From Sphingobacterium chungjuense (GTDB lineage: Bacteria; Bacteroidota; Bacteroidia; Sphingobacteriales; Sphingobacteriaceae), in contig NZ_WLYS01000001.1 of NCBI RefSeq assembly GCF_011316935.1, positions 496,001 through 560,000 of the forward strand: a stretch of 64,000 bases of DNA, in the 5' to 3' direction. Numbering within the stretch: the first letter of the stretch is position 1; every line of letters begins with the position of its first letter. A program made the translations under genes and the position numbers. Positions 8,296-18,058 of this stretch are shown piece after piece. The notes beneath the pieces were generated by a model. That model was not told the origin of the DNA. It made no database searches and worked only from the letters and a program-made list of their open reading frames with translations.

Positions 8296-8814
8296 TTAAT
8301 ATTCCCAACGTGGCTTGGGCACGCAAGTAATATCTGCCGTTTTGCGGATGACGATAGGTCGCTGATCGAAGCGGCTTTCTAGCACCACACTATCCGCGCT
8401 TTGTGCCGTTATTTTGAATCTTGGAATATACGTTCCAGATCGATAACAACCAGAAATCTTTTGTTTAAAATTGGGTTTAGTGTACAAGCCATCCACAATT
8501 AAGCTATCGCCCCGTACCACATAGACGCCCTTGGCATATTCTGTCCAACTACCAGACCCAAAACAGCTATCCGACATGTTTTTCACCGTCGAATTGACCC
8601 GCAGTGTGGCATAAATAGAATCACAGGTCACCTTGAATTCGTGCAAGGTATAATGCAGCATCTGCTCTTGACCGGGAATGGAATCCTGCACCCACTCGCC
8701 CTGAAAAAAATCAGCTCCTGTAGTTTGCATTTCGGATTGCCGCACACAGCTAGCAGAAAACAAAAGCATGCCCACTAAAAGTAGGCATGCTTGGCTACGA
8801 TATCTATTTATCAT
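8296..8814 (-). CDS. Lipoprotein of unknown function downstream of fumC
   Basis: The 172-residue protein has a lipoprotein signal with FSASC (Cys23) and a mature region rich in beta-strand patterns and Asp/Ser turns, including four Cys residues (in VTCDS, DSCFG, SGCYRSG and ITCVP) that could form disulfides. I do not recognise a family. It begins 15 nt after the fumC stop, and the gene order suggests cotranscription, but a terminator-like hairpin sits inside its signal-peptide codons, which could limit read-through from fumC. It converges with the EEP gene with a gap of 10 nt. Confidence 0.75.
   Translation of the reverse strand: MINRYRSQACLLLVGMLLFSASCVRQSEMQTTGADFFQGEWVQDSIPGQEQMLHYTLHEFKVTCDSIYATLRVNSTVKNMSDSCFGSGSWTEYAKGVYVVRGDSLIVDGLYTKPNFKQKISGCYRSGTYIPRFKITAQSADSVVLESRFDQRPIVIRKTADITCVPKPRWEY
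8764..8792 (-). terminator. Terminator-like hairpin within the 5' coding part of the lipoprotein gene
   Basis: On the minus strand a 9-bp perfect stem (8784-8792 with 8764-8772) encloses an 11-nt loop that can form three more pairs, and is followed by CTTTTGTTTTC-type T-rich sequence. It lies just after fumC, inside codons for the lipoprotein signal peptide. It may end most fumC transcripts or attenuate the lipoprotein gene. Confidence 0.45.
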
Positions 8815-8829
8815 CGTAAAAATAATATA

Positions 8830-10227
8830 CTATTTGATGTTTCCAACCATCGTCTCTGGGCGCACCCACGCATCAAAATCTTCCGCAGTGACGTAACCCA
8901 AGCGAACGGCTTCCTCTTTCAAGGTTGTACCATTCTTATGCGCTGTTTGCGCGATTTCGGCCGATTTGTAATAACCGATTTTTGTGTTCAGTGCAGTTAC
9001 CAACATCAAGGAGTTGTCTACCAACTCTTTGATACGCGTATGATTAGGCTCGATTCCTTGTGCACAATGCTCATCAAACGACATACAGGCATCTCCGATT
9101 AGGCGTGCCGACTGCAAGAAGTTGTACGCCATCAAAGGTTTGAATACGTTCAACTCATAATGTCCTTGCGTACCACCGATCGTGATGGCGACATCGTTAC
9201 CCATTACCTGTGCTGCCACCATCGTCAATGCCTCACATTGCGTTGGGTTTACTTTTCCAGGCATGATAGAAGATCCTGGCTCGTTTTCTGGAATCAATAT
9301 TTCACCAATTCCCGAACGCGGACCTGATGCCAACATACGGACATCATTCGCAATTTTATTCAAAGAAACCGCCAACATCTTCAATGCACCGTGAGATTCT
9401 ACAATCGCATCGTGTGCTGCCAACGCCTCAAATTTGTTAGGAGCCGTTACAAATGGATGTCCTGTGAATTCAGCAATGTATTTAGCGACCAACACATCAT
9501 AACCTTCTGGCGCATTCAACCCTGTACCTACAGCGGTACCGCCCAATGCGATTTCGGATAAGTGAGAAAGGCTGCTATTCAACGAACGCAAACCGTAATC
9601 CAATTGCGCTACATAACCAGAGATTTCTTGTCCTAAAGTGATTGGCGTAGCATCCATTAAGTGCGTTCTACCAATTTTCACCACTTCTTTGAAATCAGCG
9701 GCTTTCTTCGCCAAGGTATTGCGCAATTGCGTCACGCCAGGGATGGTTGTTTCTACTACTGCTTTGTACGCGGCAATATGCATTCCTGTCGGATACGTAT
9801 CGTTAGAAGATTGTGACTTATTCACATCGTCATTCGCTTTCAAGATCGCCTCACCTTCACCGATCTGACCGCCAGCTAGTACTTGCGCACGATTGGCAAT
9901 GACCTCGTTCAGGTTCATGTTCGACTGCGTACCAGAACCTGTTTGCCAGATCACTAATGGAAAATGCTCATCTAGCTTGCCTGCTAATATTTCATCACAA
10001 ACCGCTGCGATGGTATCTCTTTTCTCTACAGGCAACACGCCCAAATCGTAGTTCGCATAAGCAGCAGCTTTCTTCAAGTAAGCAAAACCATCGATCACTT
10101 CTTTCGGCATAGAGGCCGAAGGACCTATTTTAAAATTATTGCGTGAACGCTCCGTTTGTGCTCCCCAGTATTTGTCTGCAGGCACTTGGACTTCGCCCAT
10201 CGTATCCTTCTCGATTCTGAATGACAT
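8830..10227 (-). CDS. fumC: Fumarate hydratase class II
   Basis: Class II fumarase interconverts fumarate and malate in the TCA cycle without an Fe-S cluster. The 465-residue length is standard. Visible signatures are the N-terminal [20 protein letters not shown], the [18 protein letters not shown] block of the active site, [16 protein letters not shown] with the catalytic His, and [13 protein letters not shown] of the fumarase/aspartase mobile loop. An aspartate ammonia-lyase is the only close alternative, but the loop and the N-terminus fit fumarase. It is transcribed leftward from a promoter box 28 nt upstream. Confidence 0.95.
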   Translation of the reverse strand: MSFRIEKDTMGEVQVPADKYWGAQTERSRNNFKIGPSASMPKEVIDGFAYLKKAAAYANYDLGVLPVEKRDTIAAVCDEILAGKLDEHFPLVIWQTGSGTQSNMNLNEVIANRAQVLAGGQIGEGEAILKANDDVNKSQSSNDTYPTGMHIAAYKAVVETTIPGVTQLRNTLAKKAADFKEVVKIGRTHLMDATPITLGQEISGYVAQLDYGLRSLNSSLSHLSEIALGGTAVGTGLNAPEGYDVLVAKYIAEFTGHPFVTAPNKFEALAAHDAIVESHGALKMLAVSLNKIANDVRMLASGPRSGIGEILIPENEPGSSIMPGKVNPTQCEALTMVAAQVMGNDVAITIGGTQGHYELNVFKPLMAYNFLQSARLIGDACMSFDEHCAQGIEPNHTRIKELVDNSLMLVTALNTKIGYYKSAEIAQTAHKNGTTLKEEAVRLGYVTAEDFDAWVRPETMVGNIK

Positions 10228-10254
10228 AGTAAAATATGATTGTTATGTATAAAG

Positions 10255-10262
10255 CAAAGTTA
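10255..10262 (-). promoter_or_regulatory. -7 box upstream of fumC
   Basis: TAACTTTG on the minus strand matches TAnnTTTG, 27 nt before the fumC ATG. No TTG at the standard distance. Confidence 0.4.
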
Positions 10263-10327
10263 ATGAAAATAAGCCTTTTTGGGGAATGTGTAAACCACCG
10301 CAGGCAAACTGAAATGTCACATTAAGG

Positions 10328-10897
10328 TCACATACCCAATCTTCTGTTGAGGTGTTCCTTGATATGATGATACAATTGTTTGGGCTTGAGCGTGCGCCAA
10401 GGAAAATCATTGAGGTAATCGCCAAAACTCACATAATAATCGATCTGATTGCGCACAAACTCCTCGATCACGTGCGGACGAAAATTGACTCCAGCTATCC
10501 AACCATCCTCGATATCCTGAAACCACTCTTCGTAATACGAATCGTCCGAGGCATGAAAGTTCAACACGTTTTCTCCGATCAATACAAACTGGGTAACGCC
10601 CGCATTGATCATCACGTCGATGAGCTCTCGCTTCATCATCATGACATCGTTGTAGATGGCATCGTTCCACTCTCCGATCAGCTCGATAATCGCGTATCCG
10701 CGATCATAGTCGGCGTACAAAACTTTGAGGTATAGCGTATGCGACCCAAATTCATCCCATTGCGGATGCAGTAGAAAATTGTAGATCTTCTTATCAAACT
10801 CAAACTCACTATACTCCATTCCATAGAATGGACTGCGCTCATCTTCTGACGCAATGTAATCATCTCTCCAGCTGTAAAAAGGCTCTATTTCGTGCAT
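10328..10897 (-). CDS. Conserved hypothetical cytoplasmic protein
   Basis: The 189-residue protein is acidic and aromatic-rich (many Tyr, Trp, Phe, Asp), has no signal peptide or membrane segment, and ends with a basic stretch HIKEHLNRRLGM. Its middle (about 60-115) alternates hydrophobic strands with a helix MMMKRELIDVMINAG and the segment TQFVLIGENVLNF, a pattern of an alpha/beta domain. I do not recognise a family. It is divergent from the S41 protease gene, sharing a 136-nt AT-rich intergenic region. Confidence 0.7.
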   Translation of the reverse strand: MHEIEPFYSWRDDYIASEDERSPFYGMEYSEFEFDKKIYNFLLHPQWDEFGSHTLYLKVLYADYDRGYAIIELIGEWNDAIYNDVMMMKRELIDVMINAGVTQFVLIGENVLNFHASDDSYYEEWFQDIEDGWIAGVNFRPHVIEEFVRNQIDYYVSFGDYLNDFPWRTLKPKQLYHHIKEHLNRRLGM

Positions 10898-11008
10898 TTA
10901 AAGATTTTTTCAAATATTACAATTTATTTATTTTTATAAAAACATGTTGGACTGTATTTTGTACGTAAAATAATTGTTATTACATTTTAAATAGTGTGAT
11001 ATTGCAAG

Positions 11009-11016
11009 TAATTTTG
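11009..11016 (+). promoter_or_regulatory. -7 box upstream of the S41 protease gene
   Basis: TAATTTTG matches TAnnTTTG and ends 17 nt before the ATG at 11034. The upstream region is very AT-rich; no TTG is seen at the usual distance. Confidence 0.4.
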
Positions 11017-11033
11017 CTTTCCAAACCACGTAA

Positions 11034-12650
11034 ATGCAGAAGGAGACTAGGAAAAATATTTTTGTTGCCGCCACTTATGGCGCGACATTAGTGCTGGGGT
11101 TAATTTTAGGGCAAAACTATGCAGATCAGCAAGGTAATAAGCCAGGAAATACCCTCGTACCTATTGGCCTTTCTGATAATACGTACAAGCTGCAACAGGT
11201 GGTCGATCTGATCTCTGCCGCGTATGTGGATAGCATCAATACCGATTCGATACAAAATGGAGCGATTAATCATATTATTGCCCACTTAGATCCTTATTCT
11301 AGCTTTTTACTTCCGAAAGAATCTCAGTCTCAAACCGAAATCCTCGAAGGAACTTTTGAAGGCATTGGAATGGAATACTTCAACCTGAACGACACACTCT
11401 TGATCGTGGGATTGATTACCAATGGACCAGCTGATAAAGCCGGCTTCAAAGTGGGGGACCGTATCTTGCGTATAGGCAATAAGCAACTCGCTGGTGTAGG
11501 CGTTTCTAAAGAAGAAGTAGACAAGTTGATCCGTGGCAATCGCGGCTCGGAGGTCAGCTTCCACATCAAACGAGAGAACATCGAGCTTCCAGTGCCTATC
11601 AAAGCGACGCGCGATCAGATCAATGTCAGTTCATTGGACGTAGCCTACATGATCGAGCCAACCGTAGGATTCGTTCGCATCCGTAGGTTTGGTCAGCGTA
11701 CCGCTGATGAATTTCGATCGGCTATCATACAGTTGAAAAAACAAGGAGCGCAAAACTTAATCCTTGATCTCCGGGACAATGGTGGCGGATATTTTCATGT
11801 TGCGATACAATTGGCGGGCGAATTTTTCTCGGACAAACGCCTCATCGTGTATACAGAAGGTGCGCATGAAAAGCGACGCGAATATTTTTCAGAGCGTACT
11901 GGGGAATTTAAGGATGGCAAATTGGTGATATTGGTCAATGATCGCACGGCATCGGCTAGTGAAGTCGTGGCGGGAGCTATTCAGGATTGGGATCGCGGCA
12001 CGATTATCGGTCGTCGCAGCTATGGAAAAGGGATTGTGCAAGAGCAATTTGATTTTGCGGACGGATCTACGATTAATCTCAGCATTGCCAAATACTTTAC
12101 GCCGCTAGGCAGAAGCATTCAGAAAAAATATAGCGCCAACTGGTCCAATATGGATGCGAAGACCAGTTTGTACAAAGGATTGTGGGCATTGGATACATTG
12201 TACGCGCATGGACAGGCGTACAAAACCGGCATGGGTCGCGAAGTCTATTCTGGTGGAGGTATTGTACCGGATATTCTCATTCCACGAGATTACAACGAAT
12301 TGAGCTTGTTGTATCAACAAATCTCAAAATCAAATTACTTGGATCAATTCGTCTACGAACGATTCACCAAGCAGCTCCCTGCCTATTCTATCGAGAACTT
12401 TCTACAGGGTTACAATTTACCTTATACCGAATATTTGGCCTTTATTGAGTTCCTGAACAAAACAGGAGGTATCGAAGTTTCTGCACAAAAACAACGCGAT
12501 CTGCATGATCTGATTCAAACAGATATCGAAGCGCTGGTCGGACGTTATTATTTTGGGCGCGAGGCATATTTCAAGGTCAAAAACCGCGATGACAAATACA
12601 TTCGCAAAGCGATGGAAGCCCTAGCGCCCCAATTGATCGTACAAAAATAA
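11034..12650 (+). CDS. C-terminal processing protease, S41 family
   Basis: The 538-residue protein has an N-terminal membrane anchor (about 8-28), then a PDZ domain (about 95-180, GFKVGDRILRIGNK) and an S41 protease core. The Ser/Lys dyad is readable as Ser307 in NDRTASASE and Lys332 in SYGKGIVQ, 25 residues apart as in D1-processing protease and Prc. A C-terminal helical part (about 420-538) follows. Such enzymes trim or degrade periplasmic proteins in the envelope. The gene is a single unit, convergent with nagB. Confidence 0.92.
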   Translation: MQKETRKNIFVAATYGATLVLGLILGQNYADQQGNKPGNTLVPIGLSDNTYKLQQVVDLISAAYVDSINTDSIQNGAINHIIAHLDPYSSFLLPKESQSQTEILEGTFEGIGMEYFNLNDTLLIVGLITNGPADKAGFKVGDRILRIGNKQLAGVGVSKEEVDKLIRGNRGSEVSFHIKRENIELPVPIKATRDQINVSSLDVAYMIEPTVGFVRIRRFGQRTADEFRSAIIQLKKQGAQNLILDLRDNGGGYFHVAIQLAGEFFSDKRLIVYTEGAHEKRREYFSERTGEFKDGKLVILVNDRTASASEVVAGAIQDWDRGTIIGRRSYGKGIVQEQFDFADGSTINLSIAKYFTPLGRSIQKKYSANWSNMDAKTSLYKGLWALDTLYAHGQAYKTGMGREVYSGGGIVPDILIPRDYNELSLLYQQISKSNYLDQFVYERFTKQLPAYSIENFLQGYNLPYTEYLAFIEFLNKTGGIEVSAQKQRDLHDLIQTDIEALVGRYYFGREAYFKVKNRDDKYIRKAMEALAPQLIVQK

Positions 12651-12724
12651 GCCTTCCGAAAAATCATTTCCGAAAGGCTCATCTTTATATCTGTTGGTGC
12701 TTTCGCACCATGAATTGTCAATGA

Positions 12725-14641
12725 CTAGAATTTCCAGCGCACGAATGCTTCAATAGCCTCGTAGTTTGCCAGTCCAAGTTGGTGATATAAACCTGCTGTC
12801 TCGCTCGTACGATCTTCTGCACGCACCCAGAATTCACGTGGATCATCTCCAGGGAATACCGGCACATCTTTCTGCGATTGGTGCTTAAAGATCGCAATAC
12901 GCTTGCGCTTCACCTCTTGTGGAGAAAGCGGCACCGCCATTTCGATCTCGTGGATAGGATATTCGTGCCATGCGCCACGGTACAACCACAACCAACAATC
13001 TTTCGTCCATTCATCCGTTTCTCTCAAGCGGATCAATGCTTGCAGGATAATATCAAAACATACACGGTGCGTGCCATGTGGATCGGCAAAATCACCTGCT
13101 GCAAACACTTGGTGTGGTTTTACCCGACGAAGTAGTTCCATGGTTTGTTGGATATCGTCTTCAAAATCCACTTCTTTAGAAAATTTACCGCGATCATAGA
13201 ATGGCAAATCTTGGAAATGAATATGCTCATCTGGCAATCCGACAAAACGTGCTCCAGCAATAGCTTCTCCTTTACGAATCAAACCTTTGATCGTACGGAT
13301 CACTTCTGGATCCACCTGATTTGGTTTTTTAGACTCGAAGAATGTTCTAGCTTCGTCATATATTTTTTGTTTGGCTTCTTTTTCCTCAGCGCTAGACGCA
13401 AAATCAATCACAAACTCCAAATAGCGTAATACATCATCGTCCCATACCGCGGTATTGCCAGAAGTCTGGTATGCCACATGTACCTGATGGCCTTGATCTG
13501 CCAAGCGAATAAACGTACCGCCCATCGAGATCACATCATCATCTGGATGTGGAGAGAAGAGAATCACATTTTTAGAAGCGGGATTAGCACGCTCTGGACG
13601 ATTGGAATCATCTACTCCTGGCTTACCGCCTGGCCAACCCGTAATGGTGCGTTGCAATTCGTTGAACACGCGGATATTGATACCGTAAGCCGGTCCTTTT
13701 TCGGTCACCAACTGCGCCATACCGTGTGTATTATAATCGTCGTCCGTCAATTTCAGAATCGCTTTATCCAATTCCAAAGAAAGCCAAACAACCGCTTTTT
13801 TGGCTAATTCGTCTGTCCAGACTACATCTTGGGCCAACCAAGGCGTATCAAAACGCGTCAATAAAGAAGCCGCATCTTGATCTAAGATGAATTCTACATT
13901 ATCAGAAAGTTGCAGGTAGGTAGCTGGGATATCTGCCGAAAGTTCCCCTTCAATAGCTTTCTTAACAATCTCGGCTTTCTTCTCATTCCAAGCCATCAAG
14001 ATAATCTCTTTGGCTTTGAAGATCGTACCAACTCCCATCGTAATGGCCTTAGTAGGTACATTTTCCTTACCACCAAAATCTCTAGACGCATCTCTACGCG
14101 TCAAATCATCTAAAGTGACTAAGCGCGTTCCAGAGTTGGGCGCAGAACCAGGCTCATTGAAACCGATGTGACCTGTACGACCAATACCTAATAATTGAAT
14201 ATCTAAACCGCCATAACTGCTGATCTTGCGCTCGTACTCTTCACAGTAAGCATGTACCTGATCTGCAGGAACGGTACCATCTGGAATATGAATATTTTCA
14301 GTAGGAATATCAACCAGATCAAACAGATGTTTTTTCATGAAAGAAACGTAGCTCTGATCTGCCATCGGATGCATTGGATAATATTCATCCAAGTTGAACG
14401 TGACAACATTTTGAAAGCTTAATCCTTCCTCGCGGTGCAAACGCACTAGCTCACGATACACTTTGATCGGCGTAGCACCGGTAGCCAAGCCTAAGATTGC
14501 TTTTTCACCATTGTGTTGTTTGCTTTGAATTAAGTGTGAAATACGATGGGCTACGTCGATCGACGCTTCATCTGCTGTTGGATATACCTTCACAGGCACC
14601 TTCTCAAACCGAGTTTCTTCCAATAAATTTAATCTGGCCAT
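12725..14641 (-). CDS. nagB: Glucosamine-6-phosphate deaminase fused to a PIG-L deacetylase-like domain
   Basis: The 638-residue protein (start at ATG 14641, MARLNLLEETRFEKV) has an N-terminal NagB domain (about 10-270) with ATGATP, FNLDEYYPM (Asp85), GIGRTGHIGFNEPGS (His158, Glu163) and a C-terminal PIG-L/LmbE-type domain (about 358-600) with the metal motif HPDDD (365-369) and DPHGTHR. The deaminase turns glucosamine-6-P into fructose-6-P and ammonia. The residue equal to the E. coli ring-opening Asp141 is Thr here. The two-domain form is known from Bacteroidota; the PIG-L part may act on an N-acetylated sugar. A longer reading from 14683 adds only a poor N-terminus and overlaps the promoter. 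Confidence 0.92.
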   Translation of the reverse strand: MARLNLLEETRFEKVPVKVYPTADEASIDVAHRISHLIQSKQHNGEKAILGLATGATPIKVYRELVRLHREEGLSFQNVVTFNLDEYYPMHPMADQSYVSFMKKHLFDLVDIPTENIHIPDGTVPADQVHAYCEEYERKISSYGGLDIQLLGIGRTGHIGFNEPGSAPNSGTRLVTLDDLTRRDASRDFGGKENVPTKAITMGVGTIFKAKEIILMAWNEKKAEIVKKAIEGELSADIPATYLQLSDNVEFILDQDAASLLTRFDTPWLAQDVVWTDELAKKAVVWLSLELDKAILKLTDDDYNTHGMAQLVTEKGPAYGINIRVFNELQRTITGWPGGKPGVDDSNRPERANPASKNVILFSPHPDDDVISMGGTFIRLADQGHQVHVAYQTSGNTAVWDDDVLRYLEFVIDFASSAEEKEAKQKIYDEARTFFESKKPNQVDPEVIRTIKGLIRKGEAIAGARFVGLPDEHIHFQDLPFYDRGKFSKEVDFEDDIQQTMELLRRVKPHQVFAAGDFADPHGTHRVCFDIILQALIRLRETDEWTKDCWLWLYRGAWHEYPIHEIEMAVPLSPQEVKRKRIAIFKHQSQKDVPVFPGDDPREFWVRAEDRTSETAGLYHQLGLANYEAIEAFVRWKF

Positions 14642-14680
14642 TCTATTAAAATAAGTTTTATTACGGTAGTGATAGAATAG

Positions 14681-14688
14681 CAAATGTA
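14681..14688 (-). promoter_or_regulatory. -7 box upstream of nagB
   Basis: TACATTTG on the minus strand matches TAnnTTTG, 39 nt before the chosen ATG at 14641; it overlaps the 5' end of the longer alternative reading frame, arguing against that start. Confidence 0.4.
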
Positions 14689-14850
14689 ACGAAAAACACA
14701 GAAAATTTTGGCTGAATCGAAGAAATATCGATCAAAAATATTCGAACTGCTACGGAATTAAATAAATGCAGCTCTGAGACATACGTCATATTTAAACTTT
14801 TTGCACATCGTCAGTCTAACTTTAATTAAATTTACAAAAACGATAAATCT

Positions 14851-15516
14851 ATGAAGTCACTACTTGCATTCCTGATATTTTGCCTACCCATCATGGCCTT
14901 TTCGCAATCCAAAGAAGAATTAGTAGAAAAAATAACTGCAAATCCCCAGGATGTGGGTAGCATTGCATTGATTCAGAAAGTTGGCGGCTACGATCCGGAT
15001 TACAAAGAACTGACCCTGCTTTTTAAGAAACTGGACAAAAAAGTTCGTAAAAGCACGCAAGGGCAGATTTTTGATCGATACCTACAAGCGTTAGAAAATA
15101 GTTCGGTCGGCAAGAAAGCACCTAGCATTACCCAGTTTGATCTAGAAGGATCGCCATATGCACTATCTGATCTGCAAGGACAATATGTGTTGGTCGATTT
15201 TTGGGCGAGTTGGTGCCCACCTTGTCGCGAAGAAAATCCAAAATTGGTGGCGCTTTATGAAGAATTTAAGGGCAAAAACTTTGAAATATTAGGTATTTCC
15301 TTCGACTCAGAATTCGAAAATTGGGCTAAAGCGGTAAAAGATGACAACCTGACTTGGAAGCATATCTCGGATTTGCAGGGCTGGAATAACTACGCGAGCT
15401 TGATCTATGGTGTCAAAGCGATTCCTCAAAATATCTTGGTAGATCCTCAAGGCATCATCATCGGCCGCAATCTGCATGGCGACGCCCTTCGTGCCAAGTT
15501 GATGGAAGTGTTGTAA
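14851..15516 (+). CDS. Exported TlpA-like thioredoxin-fold protein
   Basis: The 221-residue protein has a cleavable signal peptide (1-19, MAFSQS), a helical N-terminal region of about 70 residues and a TlpA/AhpC-type thioredoxin domain (from about 88) with the redox motif WASWCPPCREEN (Cys122, Cys125) and a cis-Pro in VKAIPQNILVD. It should act as a periplasmic thiol-disulfide reductase or oxidoreductase, for example in cytochrome c maturation or as a reductant for exported enzymes. It stands alone: nagB diverges upstream and the next gene begins 75 nt downstream. Confidence 0.88.
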   Translation: MKSLLAFLIFCLPIMAFSQSKEELVEKITANPQDVGSIALIQKVGGYDPDYKELTLLFKKLDKKVRKSTQGQIFDRYLQALENSSVGKKAPSITQFDLEGSPYALSDLQGQYVLVDFWASWCPPCREENPKLVALYEEFKGKNFEILGISFDSEFENWAKAVKDDNLTWKHISDLQGWNNYASLIYGVKAIPQNILVDPQGIIIGRNLHGDALRAKLMEVL

Positions 15517-15591
15517 TTCTGCCAAAAAGCCACTAACTAAATAGTCTACTATCTTGCCAGACTTTTTCTTATATTAGAAAAAAATGAGTTT

Positions 15592-16779
15592 ATGAGAAAA
15601 GTAGAAACGGATTTGATTCACGAGGGCGAGCAGTACAATGATACACGAGCGGTGACACCGCCCATTTATCAGACGGCGACTTACTTGGCGGCCGAGACTA
15701 TGGAGGAACAATTATCTGATGCTACTGGAACCAAATCTCCCTATTTCTATCATAGACATGGTAATCCAACCAACAGCCAGCTCGGCGAGCTTTTAGCTAA
15801 GCTAGAAAAATCGGAAGATGCGCTTTTACTGGCTACCGGTATGGCGGCGATTTCTACTGCAGTGCTGGCTACCGTCGTAGCAGGAGATCACGTCATTGTG
15901 CAAAAGGCGCATTATGCTGCTGCACAGGTTTTCTTCCGAGAATTTCTCCCTGCTTACGGCATCGAAGTAACGCATGTAGATCAGACAAACATCGCTGAAT
16001 TTGAGCAGGCGATTCAGAAAAACACGAAGTTGATTTATTTGGAAACGCCGTCTAATCCCAATCTAGAAATCACGGATCTGGAAGCGGTGACGCAATTGGC
16101 GCGAAAAAATCAGATCTTCACCCTAGTTGATAATACGTTTGCTTCCCCGATTAACCAAACGCCCATCGATTTTGGAATCGATGCCGTGGTACATAGTGCC
16201 ACGAAGTATTTGGGCGGCCATAGCGATTTGACCGCTGGCGCAATCTGTGGCAGCAAGGAATTTATTCATAAAGCTTGGCGCAGATCACTGCTGTTAGGCG
16301 CTTCGCTCAGCCCGATGGATTCTTGGCTATTACTACGCGGACTCAAAACGCTCTCGCTCCGTATCAAACAAATCAATGAAAATGCGCTAGAACTAGCGAC
16401 TTGGCTGGGTGGAAAAAAGAGTGTTCAAAAAGTCACTTATGTGGGTTTGCCTTCGCATCCGCAACATGCCTTGGCCAGTAAACAAATGCGTGGATTTACC
16501 GGAATGCTGTCGATAGAATTGGCTGGAGAGGATGAACAAAAGGCTTACGCCAATGCGCAACGTCTGTTAGAGAAACTCGAGATCTTTGCCAATGCAGTAA
16601 GCTTGGGCGGCGTAGAATCATTGATAACGCATCCAGCTAGTTTGTGGAATTCTACACAGCAGCCCGGAACACAAAGCAAACCAGCTTTCCCTTTAGGTTT
16701 GCTGCGCATCTCCGTCGGGATTGAGCATATTGACGATCTCAAAGCAGATCTGCAACAAGCGCTGGAATCCATACAATAA
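15592..16779 (+). CDS. PLP-dependent trans-sulfuration enzyme (cystathionine gamma-synthase / gamma-lyase family)
   Basis: The 395-residue fold-type I enzyme carries the family blocks: RHGNPTNSQLGELLAKLE, the ATGMAAIST phosphate loop, ETPSNPNLEITD, Asp180 in LVDNTFASP and the PLP lysine Lys205 in SATKYLGGHSDL. The C-terminal SLGGVESLITHPASLW is typical for the substrate carboxylate site. It makes or breaks C-S bonds between cysteine, homocysteine and methionine. The usual YG(C/G)T active-site segment reads HYAAAQ here, so the exact subtype (synthase, gamma-lyase or methionine gamma-lyase) is not decided. It stands alone and converges with the phosphoesterase gene. Confidence 0.88.
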   Translation: MRKVETDLIHEGEQYNDTRAVTPPIYQTATYLAAETMEEQLSDATGTKSPYFYHRHGNPTNSQLGELLAKLEKSEDALLLATGMAAISTAVLATVVAGDHVIVQKAHYAAAQVFFREFLPAYGIEVTHVDQTNIAEFEQAIQKNTKLIYLETPSNPNLEITDLEAVTQLARKNQIFTLVDNTFASPINQTPIDFGIDAVVHSATKYLGGHSDLTAGAICGSKEFIHKAWRRSLLLGASLSPMDSWLLLRGLKTLSLRIKQINENALELATWLGGKKSVQKVTYVGLPSHPQHALASKQMRGFTGMLSIELAGEDEQKAYANAQRLLEKLEIFANAVSLGGVESLITHPASLWNSTQQPGTQSKPAFPLGLLRISVGIEHIDDLKADLQQALESIQ

Positions 16780-16802
16780 CGTGCAGTCTTCGCGGTGGCA
16801 TA

Positions 16803-18056
16803 TTACGCTTCGCCGCGCAGCAATTCGAAGATCGTAATCTCTGGTAGTATGCCCACACGGCCTGGATAACCTAAGAAGCCAAAGCCTGTATTCACATACA
16901 ATTGCTTGTTTCCCTCTTTGTACAAACCTGCCCACTCTGGATAGATATACTGCGCTGGACTCCACTGAAAATGTTCGGCACGCACACCAAACTGCATGCC
17001 GTGCGTATGACCAGCAAACATCGCGTCGACATCGCTATCTAATACTTGTGCGCGCCAATGTGATGGATCGTGCGACATCAACAATCTGACCGCATCTTCA
17101 TCGGTACCTTGCAATGCTTTATCCAAATCTCCTTTTTTTGGAAAACGACCCATACCCCAGTTTTCGACACCCACAATAGAGATACTTTCGCTTCCCATCG
17201 TGATACGGCGATTTTCATCACGAAGTAGATCCCAGCCCATGACTTTGTGGGTATCTACTAGATTTTGAAAGTTCTTACGCTTCGCGGCCGAATCTTCAAA
17301 ACCGTACTTATAATCGCCATAATCATGATTCCCCAATACAGAAAACACGCCTAATTCTGCCTTGACTTTAGCGAATATATCTTGGTAATCGCGCATTTCC
17401 GACGCTTCATTATTCACCAAATCACCCGTGAAAAAGATCACATCTGGTTTCTCACCCAACAACATTTCTACGCCTCCCAATACCGCTTTGCGATTGTAAA
17501 AAGAACCGGAGTGCACATCCGACAATTGCCCCAATTTCATACCATGAAATTCTTTGGGCAAGTTGGGAAGGTATAATTTCTGATGACGAATTCTATAATC
17601 GTACGCACTAGAAACTACTCCCCAAGTAAGCGGAAAAAAAGGTATAGATGCTACGGCAAGACCCGACTTTAATAAAAAATCTGATCGGCTAATACCGTGT
17701 TTTTTTTCTTCTACCAGCTCTTCTTGTTTTTCGACAACTGGACTGGGTCCTTTCTTACGAAATAATCTAGCGAGCCATACGCCTCCACGGCGAATATCAT
17801 CTATCAAAAGGATAATCACGTAGATCAGCTTGCACACGACCGTGATAAAAAATGCTACCAAGATGATGGAACGGTACATCAATGGAATACTGTATTTATA
17901 TGAAATAAACACTCCTGCTGCTAGGATTGCGCTGTAACCCCACCACACCCAAGTAAACCATTTCTTTTTGGCAAACTGTATTCCCGAGCTGCGCAGCGCG
18001 AAGAATATGTATAGGTCAAAAACAAATAGTAAAATGGTATTATAGATAATCATCAT
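16803..18056 (-). CDS. Membrane-anchored metallophosphoesterase
   Basis: The 417-residue protein has three to four hydrophobic segments in the first 95 residues, a linker with a basic/glutamate-rich stretch, an extra hydrophobic segment (about 128-150, preceded by SRSDFLLKSG) and a calcineurin-like domain. Metal motifs in order: LSDVHSG (DxH), FFTGDLVNN (GD), LGNHDYGDY (GNHD), MSHDPSHW and FAGHTHGMQFG (GHTH). It is of the YkuE/YaeI-like class, several of which act on UDP-linked or lipid-linked substrates. It begins 2 nt after hemH ends, so the pair is translationally coupled. Confidence 0.9.
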   Translation of the reverse strand: MMIIYNTILLFVFDLYIFFALRSSGIQFAKKKWFTWVWWGYSAILAAGVFISYKYSIPLMYRSIILVAFFITVVCKLIYVIILLIDDIRRGGVWLARLFRKKGPSPVVEKQEELVEEKKHGISRSDFLLKSGLAVASIPFFPLTWGVVSSAYDYRIRHQKLYLPNLPKEFHGMKLGQLSDVHSGSFYNRKAVLGGVEMLLGEKPDVIFFTGDLVNNEASEMRDYQDIFAKVKAELGVFSVLGNHDYGDYKYGFEDSAAKRKNFQNLVDTHKVMGWDLLRDENRRITMGSESISIVGVENWGMGRFPKKGDLDKALQGTDEDAVRLLMSHDPSHWRAQVLDSDVDAMFAGHTHGMQFGVRAEHFQWSPAQYIYPEWAGLYKEGNKQLYVNTGFGFLGYPGRVGILPEITIFELLRGEA

Positions 18057-18058
18057 AA

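Noticed and set aside
12651-12710. Possible terminator hairpins in the gap between the S41 protease and nagB
   Set aside because: The first (12651-12678) has mismatches and a bulge; the second (12695-12710) is only 6 bp and lacks a T tract. They may still contribute, but support is weak.
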